Position numbers and translations under genes: made by a program. A stretch of DNA of 34,196 nt. It comes from a virus. The stretch's first letter is position 1, and each line of letters opens with the position of its first letter. Below the pieces are notes generated by a model. The model did not search any database. It was not told where the DNA came from and worked only from the letters and a program-made list of their open reading frames with translations. The stretch spans positions 1 through 34,196 of the IMG/VR virus record IMGVR_UViG_3300043470_001261; one strand, written 5' to 3'. This document shows, piece by piece, positions 28,232 to 34,196 of this stretch.

Positions 28232-29227
28232 ATGCCGAGCCCTAGCGCGCCGAGCTCCGCGACGCAGACGACCGAGGTCAAGCTGCCTGCGTGGCTGGAG
28301 GACTACAGCCAGAACACGCTGAACATGGCGGGCCAGGTCGCCGATCGACCGTACAACCCCTTCACCGGCCAGACGGTGGCCGGCTTCAGCGGCGACCAGA
28401 CGCAGGCGCAGCAGGGCGTCCGCGACATGCAGGGGGCGACCGCCGGCTTCATGGGCGGGCTCGCGCAGAACGCCGCCGGCCTCGCGAGCTACCGGCCGAC
28501 CGCGGTCGCCGCCGGCACGCTGCCGGGCACCGACATGGCCCAGTACATGAACCCGTACCTCGACAACGTGGAGCGCTTCGCGCTCGACGGCATCGAGAAC
28601 CAGCGGCGGAACGCGGAGAACGCCCTCGCTGACCGGGCCATCGCGTCGCGGGCCTTCGGCGGCAGCCGCCTGGCGCTCCAGCAGAGCATGAACGACCAGA
28701 ACGCGATGGAGACGGCAGCGCGCACCAGCGCCAACCTCCGCGCCCAGGCCTTTGGCAACGCGCAGCAGATGGCGACGCAGGATCTGGGTCGGACCTTCCA
28801 GGCCGATCAGTTCAACCAGAACCTTGGGCTCCAGGGCCAGCAGGCGGCGCTCCAGGCGCTCGGCCAGGCCGGCAACCTGGCGGGCGGCGGCCAGCGCGCG
28901 GCGTACACCGACATCTCGGCCCTGTCGGCTTCCGGCGCGGAGCAGCAGGCGCTGGAGCAGGCGGGCCTCTCCGACCAGCAGGCCCGCTTCAACGAGGCCC
29001 AGAACTTCCCGCTCCAGCAGCTTCAGACGCGCCTGCTGCCGTTGGGTGGTCAGATCCCCTACGGCCAGACGCAGACAGCGACGAACCCGCTCTCGCGCGG
29101 CAACCCCGCTATGGGCGCGCTCGGCGGCGCTGCGTCGGGCGCGATGATGGGCAGCATGTTCCCCGGCATCGGCACGGGGATCGGTGCAGCCGCGGGCGGC
29201 CTGATCGGCCTGCTCGGTAGCCGGTGA
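28232..29227 (+). CDS. Putative ejection protein (first of three), glycine-zipper C-terminus
   Basis: The ATG at 28232 lies behind AAGGAGATC; the upstream continuation belongs to another gene. The 331-residue protein is rich in Gln, Ala and Asn, mainly helical: EDYSQNTLNMAGQVADRPYN, YMNPYLDNVERFALDGIENQ, NAENALADRAIASRAFGGSR, and a long Gln-rich region. It ends with a Gly/Ala/Met-rich segment GALGGAASGAMMGSMFPGIG then GTGIGAAAGGLIGLLGS that could insert into membranes. This profile, at this position, fits a protein stored in the capsid and ejected to form part of the DNA channel. Recognition is by composition and synteny. Confidence 0.65.
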   Translation: MPSPSAPSSATQTTEVKLPAWLEDYSQNTLNMAGQVADRPYNPFTGQTVAGFSGDQTQAQQGVRDMQGATAGFMGGLAQNAAGLASYRPTAVAAGTLPGTDMAQYMNPYLDNVERFALDGIENQRRNAENALADRAIASRAFGGSRLALQQSMNDQNAMETAARTSANLRAQAFGNAQQMATQDLGRTFQADQFNQNLGLQGQQAALQALGQAGNLAGGGQRAAYTDISALSASGAEQQALEQAGLSDQQARFNEAQNFPLQQLQTRLLPLGGQIPYGQTQTATNPLSRGNPAMGALGGAASGAMMGSMFPGIGTGIGAAAGGLIGLLGSR

Positions 29228-29239
29228 GGAGACAGACAC

Positions 29240-30970
29240 ATGCAGGGCCTCCTCGACTTCTTCGGGCTTGGCGGCGGCGCGAGCCCCGCGACGCCCCAGC
29301 CCCCGATGTTCGGCCTTCCCGGCATGACGCCGGAGGAGCAGGCCTTCGCGCGCCAGCGCTCGATGCAGGCGCTGCTGGGCACGCTCGGCCCGAGCCTGAT
29401 GGCGGCGGGCCAGGGCGGCATTCCGCTTGCCCAGGCCGGTGCGCTTCGCGCGCAAGCGCTTTCGCAGGCAGCGCAGGCGCCGATGGCGGCGATGCAGGCC
29501 GGCGACCAGGCCGGTCAGCAGATGCTCCAGCAGCGGGCGCTTCGCAGCCAGATCGCCCAGCGTGAGGGACAAGTGGCGTCCGGCCTGCGGATGGCGAACT
29601 TTCTCTTGGGCGGTGGTGCCGCCACCCCCACGGCTCCGGGTGCCGCCACCCCCACGGCTCCGGGTGCCGCCACCCCCACGGCTCCGGGTGCCGCCACCCC
29701 CACGGCTCCGGCTCCGGCACCGCTCATGGCCCCTGTGGCCCAGCGTGGCGAAGCGCCTCTGGCGGTCTCGCAGCGTATCGCCGCACGCAACGCGCTGGAC
29801 CCGAACGCGCCGGACTACGAAGAGCGGCTCATGGCGATCAACAACGGCGCCATCGCCGGGATGCCGGGGGGACGGCCCGCCGCCCCGCCCACGACCCCGC
29901 CCGCGCCCGCGCTAACGCCGCAGCAGGCCGCGCTCGCGGCTCCAGTGCAGGGGGCCGCGCCCCGCACGCCGGGCTTCAACGGCAATTCGCTTGCCAACAT
30001 GCCGGCCGAGCTCCGCGTCCTTGCGGCCGAGAGCTTCGCACGCGGCGACCATGAAGGGGGCCAGCGCATTGTCTCTGACTGGCTGACCCGCAACCCGCCC
30101 ACCGTGCAGACCATCACAAGTGGTGGCCGGGTGCGCGAGATGCTGCCGAGTGGCGAGCTCGGCCGCGATTACGGCCCGGCGAACGAGCGGGGCCCGGTGC
30201 TGTCGGAAACCCAGATCACCGGGCTTGGGGTGCCGGCGCAGAGCGCCCGCATGATCGCGTCGCTCGGTACGCGCGAGGAGCAGGACCAAGCCATCCGCGC
30301 CCTGGCTACGCGTGAGACGCCGCGCCTTGCTGAACAGGAAGACCCGCTGCGCGGGGAGTTCCTGCGCCAGCCCCAGGTGCAGCGCTTCACCCAGAGCGTC
30401 CCGCTTTACGGCACGATCCACACGGCCCTCGACCGCATCGAGACAGGCGCCCGCACCGGGCAATACGACCAAGTGGCGGCGCTCGACGCCGTGTTCGCCC
30501 TCGCCAACATCCTCGACCCCGGCAGCGTTGTGCGCGGCGAAGAGGTGGTCACGATCCAGCGCACGAGCGGCCTGCCTGGCTGGATGCAGGCCCAAATCGC
30601 GCGGGTCAACCAGGGCGCTGCGCTCACCACCAGCACCATCGCCCAGATGCGCTCGGTGGCCGACGACCGCATGCAAGTGTACCGCAATGAGGTCAACGAG
30701 GTGGGCGGTTTCTACACCGGCCTCGCAACGCGCCGCGGCCTCAACCCGGAGAACGTCGTCCCTGGCTTCCGCGACGTTGTGGCGGAGCGCCGGGCCGCCG
30801 CGGAAGCCGCGCGTGCGAACAGCGAAGGCGCCGCCCCCCGCGTCCCGCGCCCGCCCAACGCCTCCGAAGCGCAGATCGCCGAGCGCATCCGCACAAGGTT
30901 CCCCGGCGACATCGAAGCGCGCCGTCGCGCGGCGCGGGCCGCCAACATCAACCCCTCTCTGGTGGAGTAG
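29240..30970 (+). CDS. Putative ejection/internal virion protein (second of three)
   Basis: GAGGAGACAGACAC precedes the ATG. The 576 residues start with MQGLLDFFGLGGGASPATPQ, then a Gln/Ala/Met-rich helical part (about 35-125). A Pro/Thr/Ala linker containing GAATPTAP four times in exact tandem (residues about 126-157) follows. A large C-terminal region includes LRVLAAESFARGDHEGGQRI, TPRLAEQEDPLRGEFLRQPQ, VFALANILDPGSVVRGEEVV and MRSVADDRMQVYRNEVNEVG. The segment A.....ALANILDPgSVVRgeE is a familiar block in internal proteins of podoviruses. It is likely ejected with DNA. No lytic-enzyme motif was seen. Confidence 0.65.
   Translation: MQGLLDFFGLGGGASPATPQPPMFGLPGMTPEEQAFARQRSMQALLGTLGPSLMAAGQGGIPLAQAGALRAQALSQAAQAPMAAMQAGDQAGQQMLQQRALRSQIAQREGQVASGLRMANFLLGGGAATPTAPGAATPTAPGAATPTAPGAATPTAPAPAPLMAPVAQRGEAPLAVSQRIAARNALDPNAPDYEERLMAINNGAIAGMPGGRPAAPPTTPPAPALTPQQAALAAPVQGAAPRTPGFNGNSLANMPAELRVLAAESFARGDHEGGQRIVSDWLTRNPPTVQTITSGGRVREMLPSGELGRDYGPANERGPVLSETQITGLGVPAQSARMIASLGTREEQDQAIRALATRETPRLAEQEDPLRGEFLRQPQVQRFTQSVPLYGTIHTALDRIETGARTGQYDQVAALDAVFALANILDPGSVVRGEEVVTIQRTSGLPGWMQAQIARVNQGAALTTSTIAQMRSVADDRMQVYRNEVNEVGGFYTGLATRRGLNPENVVPGFRDVVAERRAAAEAARANSEGAAPRVPRPPNASEAQIAERIRTRFPGDIEARRRAARAANINPSLVE
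29615..29710 (+). repeat. Four exact tandem copies of a 24-base unit
   Basis: The unit GGTGCCGCCACCCCCACGGC + TCCG occurs four times without a mismatch and is in frame, encoding GAATPTAP each time. Exact identity implies recent slippage expansion, so copy number should vary among relatives. It makes a flexible Pro/Thr linker between helical regions of the ejection protein. Confidence 0.95.
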
Positions 30971-30976
30971 TCGATC

Positions 30977-32992
30977 ATGGCGACCAACGACGAGATCGAC
31001 CGCTTCCTCGATGAGGTGCTGCGTGTTTCCGGGCGCCGTGAGCAGGCCTCTCGTGCCGCGCTGCCCGGTAGCGTTGCGACCGCCGCGCAGGGGCTCACCT
31101 TCGGCTTCGGCGACGAGATCACGGCCGGTGTCCGCAGCCTGTTCGGGACGCCGTACCGCCAGGCGCTTGCGGAAGAGCGGGCCAACGTCGAGCGCTACAG
31201 GTCAGAGCGCCCGGTGCTGGCGACCGGCCTGGAGGTGGCCGGCAGCCTGCCCACGCTGCTGATCCCCGGCCTGGGCGTCACGGGCCAAGCCGCACGGGCC
31301 GCCACCACCGGCAGCCGCGTGACCCAGGCCGCGACGGCTGGGGCCAACGCTGGCATGCGCCAGGGCGCCCTCCAGGGCGTCGGTGACGCCGAGGGCGGTG
31401 TCGGCGCTATGGCAGCAGGCGCTGCTGTCGGCGCGGGCGTAGGCGCAGGCGTGGGCGCTCTGGGCGGGGCCGCCGTTGAGGGCGCCCGGCCGCTGGCGCA
31501 GAGGACCGCTCAGTCCTTCCGGGACTTTGCTAACCCGCAGGGCGCCGCGGATCGCCTTCTGGCGCAACAGGTGGCGCGCGACCAACCGGCGCCAGGGGCC
31601 GCGCTGCGGGCGGTCGAGGCGTCGGCCGACGATCGGGCCGAGCGCGCCGCCGCCGGGCTTCCCGACACCGGCACGACGCTGGCGGAGGCGATGGGGCCGA
31701 ACAGCCGCACCGCGCTGGAAGCCCTCGCGCAGCAGCCCGGCGAGGCGATGGCGAACCTGACGCGCCAGCTTGAGACGCGCCAGGGCGGCCGAATGGACCG
31801 CATCCTTGAGGCGCTCAAGACGACCTTCGGCGATGCCGAAGACGCATATATCCGCAAGCAGGCGCTGTTCACGCAGCGCAGCCAGGACGCGGGGCCGCTC
31901 TACACCGCCGTGCGCTCCAACAACGCGCCGCTCCAGACCGACCTTGATGTCTCGCTCTGGCGCCGCGCACAGCCGGCAGCCGGTGACGCCCGCACCATCT
32001 CGACGCTGGAAGGGCGCCCCGCAACCGCGAACAGCCAGCCCACGATCGCGGATCTGATGTCGGCGAAGGAAGGCCTGGACCAACTGATCGAGCGCGAGCT
32101 CCGCGGCTCCGGCCGAGGCAGCCCGGTGTCGGTTTCCGCCCGCCGGCTGCGCGATCAGATCGTTGATCGGCTGGACGAGCTCACTGTGCAGCCCGATGGC
32201 ACGAGCCTTTACCGGCAGGCGCGGCTTCTGTGGGCAGGCCCGAGCGCGCACAACGACGCCCTCGATCTCGGCCAGAATATCTTCCGAACCCGCCCGACCG
32301 AACTGCGGACGACGATCGAGCGCATGACCGACACCGAGCGCATGCACTTTGTTGAAGGCGGCATGAACGCGCTCCGCGACCGGCTCCGTACCGTCCCAAG
32401 GACCGGCACGGCGAACCCTGTGCGCGCGGTCTTCGACACCGACATGGAGCGCGACCAGATCCGCGTGCTCACCGACGCCCTGGGCTTGGCACCCGGCGAC
32501 GCGGCTCGCCGGTTCGATCTGCTGGCCCGTTACCTTGGGACGAGCCCGACAGCACTGGGCAGCGAAACCGCGGGTGCCGCTTTCGAGAACACGGTGCTGC
32601 GGAACAGCGCAACGGCCCGGCGCCAGGCCGCGATGCAGGAGCTCGCGACCGGGGCCGCGGGTGGCGGGGCGGCCGGTGGCCTGAGCGAGTACTGGCTCGG
32701 CGGCGGCGGCTTCGGCCCCGGCGCGGCCTTGGGCGCTACGGCTGGCCTGGCGGGGGCCGGGGCACGCCGGGTGATGCAAGGCTCGGCCGAACGGCGCAAC
32801 GACGCCCTCGCCCGTCTCCTTTCCACCACCGACCCCGCCCAGCAGGCAGCCGCCGCGCGCAGGGTGGACGCCGCCCTGGCTGCGGAGGCGGCCCGGCGGG
32901 GAGGCATCAACCCCATGCTGGCCGCTCGCGCTGGCTCCCTCCTGGGCACCAGCGTCCCGGCCGACGAGCTCCGCCGCGGGCTCCTCGACTAG
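30977..32992 (+). CDS. Putative ejection/internal virion protein (third of three)
   Basis: The 671-residue protein begins with a charged helix NDEIDRFLDEVLRVSGRREQ, then GSVATAAQGLTFGFGDEITA GVRS, a recurring block in phage internal proteins, followed by YRSERPVLATGLEVAGSLPT and a long Gly/Ala/Val-rich stretch (about 105-165: GAMAAGAAVGAGVGAGVGAL) able to pack as membrane-inserting helices. The C-terminal two thirds are helical, with a second Gly/Ala-rich region (ATGAAGGGAAGGLSEYWLGG). It lies last in the late operon. It probably helps to form the ejection channel; the role is inferred from composition and position. The stop is followed by a repeat-rich gap. Confidence 0.65.
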   Translation: MATNDEIDRFLDEVLRVSGRREQASRAALPGSVATAAQGLTFGFGDEITAGVRSLFGTPYRQALAEERANVERYRSERPVLATGLEVAGSLPTLLIPGLGVTGQAARAATTGSRVTQAATAGANAGMRQGALQGVGDAEGGVGAMAAGAAVGAGVGAGVGALGGAAVEGARPLAQRTAQSFRDFANPQGAADRLLAQQVARDQPAPGAALRAVEASADDRAERAAAGLPDTGTTLAEAMGPNSRTALEALAQQPGEAMANLTRQLETRQGGRMDRILEALKTTFGDAEDAYIRKQALFTQRSQDAGPLYTAVRSNNAPLQTDLDVSLWRRAQPAAGDARTISTLEGRPATANSQPTIADLMSAKEGLDQLIERELRGSGRGSPVSVSARRLRDQIVDRLDELTVQPDGTSLYRQARLLWAGPSAHNDALDLGQNIFRTRPTELRTTIERMTDTERMHFVEGGMNALRDRLRTVPRTGTANPVRAVFDTDMERDQIRVLTDALGLAPGDAARRFDLLARYLGTSPTALGSETAGAAFENTVLRNSATARRQAAMQELATGAAGGGAAGGLSEYWLGGGGFGPGAALGATAGLAGAGARRVMQGSAERRNDALARLLSTTDPAQQAAAARRVDAALAAEAARRGGINPMLAARAGSLLGTSVPADELRRGLLD

Positions 32993-33206
32993 CCCGAATT
33001 GCAGGGGGCTAAGGGATGCGATTCCGTCACCCGCCGACCCCCGCAATGGGTGCAAAATCGGGTCGGCGGGTGAAATCACCCGCGCCTAAAGCATTGGTTT
33101 GCAATGTACGCAACGACACCGAGAGAAATGGGGCATCCCTTGTTTTTCATGTAAGTCTAGGCTTTCCGGCCAATCTGTCACCCGCCTTCACCCGCCCGTC
33201 ACCCCG
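32993..33206. other. Convergent intergenic region with repeated TCACCCG motifs
   Basis: This gap lies between the rightward late operon and the leftward polymerase-regulator operon. It contains a perfect 14-base inverted repeat, TCACCCGCCGACCC at 33027-33040 and GGGTCGGCGGGTGA at 33060-33073. Further TCACCCG copies lie at 33076, 33178 and 33188, with a variant at 33199 and more at 33207 and 33218 inside the regulator gene's end. The central part (about 33084-33177) is AT-richer without a gene. It could be a bidirectional terminator, a protein-binding array, or both. Confidence 0.6.
33066..33083. terminator. Hairpin at the end of the late operon
   Basis: GCGGGTGA and TCACCCGC flank AA, giving in RNA a 7-bp stem with an AAAT loop on the plus strand. 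The alternative long stem uses the same right-hand copy with 33027-33040. Both lie 70-90 bases past the last late gene, between converging operons, where termination in both directions would be useful. T-runs are absent. Confidence 0.45.
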
Positions 33207-33491
33207 TCACCCGTTTTCACCCGCGGGTGCCGGGGCCGCGACGGCGCGGCGCTCGGCGCGGAACAGCAGCACCAGGGCGGTGGTCCCGAGCTCGACCGCC
33301 ACCCGCCGCAGCAGACTGAGGTGCGGGATACCCCGCCCATCTTCCCAGCGTAAGATCGTGCTCTCCGCCAGGCCGAGGCGCCGGGCGAGCTCGGCCTTCG
33401 ACAGCCCGGCCGCCCGGCGCTGCTCTTCCAGCGCGGCCCCGAGAGCGTGGGCGAAGACGCGCTCGGCGGGGTTCAGAATGGTCCGGTGCAT
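33207..33491 (-). CDS. XRE-family helix-turn-helix regulator
   Basis: The ATG at 33491 overlaps the stop of the preceding gene (TGATG). The 94 residues contain a full helix-turn-helix: VFAHALGAALEEQRRAAGLS, KAELARRLGLAESTILRWED, GRGIPHLSLLRRVAVELGTT, then ALVLLFRAE and an Ala/Pro tail. It resembles one-domain Cro-like regulators. It is last in the leftward polymerase operon. Its final codons run into the TCACCCG/CGGGTGA repeat array, so the array is adjacent to, and partly inside, this gene. A self-regulatory link is an attractive guess only. Confidence 0.75.
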   Translation of the reverse strand: MHRTILNPAERVFAHALGAALEEQRRAAGLSKAELARRLGLAESTILRWEDGRGIPHLSLLRRVAVELGTTALVLLFRAERRAVAAPAPAGENG

Positions 33492-33769
33492 CACCACCAC
33501 TCCGGCTTGATGATCCACACCGCGGCCTGGCGACCGCTCTTCGCGCGACGACGCGCGCCGCTGTCCACGACGCGCCCGGCCTCGCAGAGCTCGACACGCC
33601 GCGGGCGCTGCGTGTTGCCCGCCAGGCCGAGCGCGGCCTGGATCTCCTCGTCGGTCGCCCCGCCGGTCGCGGCGATGACGCCGAGCACCGCCATGCGGAG
33701 CGTTGCCGCGGCGGGCTCGATCGCCTCCGCCGCCGCGGCGCTGGTGTCGCTGTGCTCCTGGGCCTTCAT
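33491..33769 (-). CDS. Winged-helix-like small phage protein
   Basis: The start is the ATG at 33769, overlapping the polymerase stop as ATGA. A longer reading to 33838 lies in the polymerase gene. The 92 residues have an Ala-rich helical start, then RMAVLGVIAATGGATDEEIQ, AALGLAGNTQRPRRVELCEA and GRVVDSGARRRAKSGRQAAV W. The arrangement helix, TD.EI, recognition helix with NTQRPRRVEL, then a wing with SG..R...SGR.A.VW is typical of winged-helix proteins found beside phage polymerases. DNA binding is likely; the target is unknown. Confidence 0.7.
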   Translation of the reverse strand: MKAQEHSDTSAAAAEAIEPAAATLRMAVLGVIAATGGATDEEIQAALGLAGNTQRPRRVELCEAGRVVDSGARRRAKSGRQAAVWIIKPEWW

Positions 33770-34196
33770 CCGTAGCGCTCCCCCTTCCAGCCCTCCGCCG
33801 AGAGGGGGAAGCCGGCGGCCCAGTCGGGGAGTTCGCACATGAGACGGACGACCTCGTCCACGTCGCCCTGCCCGATCGGCTTCTCGACCACGATCTCATC
33901 GTGGACGGTGGTGATGATCGTGTAGCCGGCGGCGCGCAGGCGCTGCATGCCGAGGATCATCAGGTCGCGGCAGAGCGCCTGCACCGCGTTCTCGGCCCAC
34001 CGGCCGCCAAACATGCGGATCTTCGACCAGCGCCGGGTGCGGCTATCGACGCCCCAGTAGGTGACGCCGTCGCGGCCGAACTTCTCGTCGCGCTCGACCT
34101 CCGGCCGCCGGTAGCGGAGGTATCGGCCGCTCGGCAGGCGCATCCGCAGCATGTCGCCGTCGCGGCGAAAGGCGATGCGCCCGCCGGCCGCGTCCA
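33766..34196 (-). CDS. DNA polymerase family A, C-terminal part (cut by window edge)
   Basis: The frame is open to the right edge; about 142 codons are present. They include RYRRPEVERDEKFGRDGVTY WGVD, then RMFGGRWAENAVQALCRDLM, the motif-B-downstream O-helix region of polymerase I palm/fingers, ILGMQRLRAAGYTIITTVHD E with the catalytic motif C HDE, and a GFPLSAEGWKGERYG ending typical of phage PolA proteins. It would replicate phage DNA together with the primase-helicase and SNF2 helicase. It starts the visible leftward operon, followed by the winged-helix and XRE genes. Confidence 0.92.
   Translation of the reverse strand, partial: DAAGGRIAFRRDGDMLRMRLPSGRYLRYRRPEVERDEKFGRDGVTYWGVDSRTRRWSKIRMFGGRWAENAVQALCRDLMILGMQRLRAAGYTIITTVHDEIVVEKPIGQGDVDEVVRLMCELPDWAAGFPLSAEGWKGERYG

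Noticed and set aside
29615-29710. Tandem repeats considered as a CRISPR-like array
   Set aside because: Units are directly adjacent without spacers and are in frame within a protein gene.

Overview
The window is almost entirely bacteriophage sequence, either a prophage or a (possibly circular) temperate podovirus genome cut at an arbitrary point. Coding regions are very GC-rich with strong G/C preference at third codon positions, spacing is tight and stop/start overlaps (ATGA, GTGA, TGATG) are frequent. This composition, together with the alphaproteobacterial style of the Rz/Rz1 pair, suggests a high-GC alphaproteobacterial host, perhaps Rhodospirillales/Acetobacteraceae. The host assignment is inference. 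No host chromosomal gene, tRNA, insertion sequence or CRISPR array was recognised.

Layout. (1) 1-787, minus strand: an excisionase/HTH_17-like DNA-binding protein overlapping a SNF2-type helicase that runs off the left edge. (2) 689-2.44 kb: a divergent control region, then rightward an XRE repressor-like gene, a 30-residue membrane peptide whose ribosome binding site lies in a strong hairpin, and an antirepressor-like regulator. (3) 2.47-4.27 kb: two small genes and a complete tyrosine integrase, closed by a strong terminator-like hairpin. (4) 4.29-7.56 kb: a primase-helicase, an AT-rich repeat-bearing island that may be a replication origin, and a RuvC-like resolvase. (5) 7.63-12.6 kb: small terminase, lysis cassette (endolysin-like protein with C-terminal membrane segments, Rz and embedded Rz1), ThyX, large terminase and small genes. 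(6) 12.7-21.9 kb: portal, two structural-type unknowns, scaffold, SU10-type major capsid protein and head-tail adaptor, with one reverse-strand small gene inside. (7) 21.9-27.7 kb: tail fibre cassette (S74 self-cleaving fibre, repeat protein, collar fibre) and a P22 gp10-like tail protein. (8) 27.7-33.0 kb: a T7 gp13-like GNAT-fold protein and three large presumed ejection proteins. (9) 33.2-34.2 kb, minus strand: C-terminal part of a family A DNA polymerase followed by winged-helix and XRE regulators.

The genes make a coherent programme. A divergent switch chooses between leftward replication genes and rightward lysogeny/integration genes. The primase-helicase, polymerase, SNF2 helicase and resolvase handle DNA. 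A long rightward late operon builds and packages a short-tailed virion. Replication genes sit at both window edges on the same strand, which suggests that the two ends are connected in a larger or circular genome.

No wholly new defence or mobile system was identified. The most unusual signals are regulatory: the sequestered-RBS peptide, paired hairpin/operator motifs shared between distant sites, a triple CTAAGT dyad before the small terminase, an AT-rich iteron-like island, and a reverse-strand gene within the late operon.
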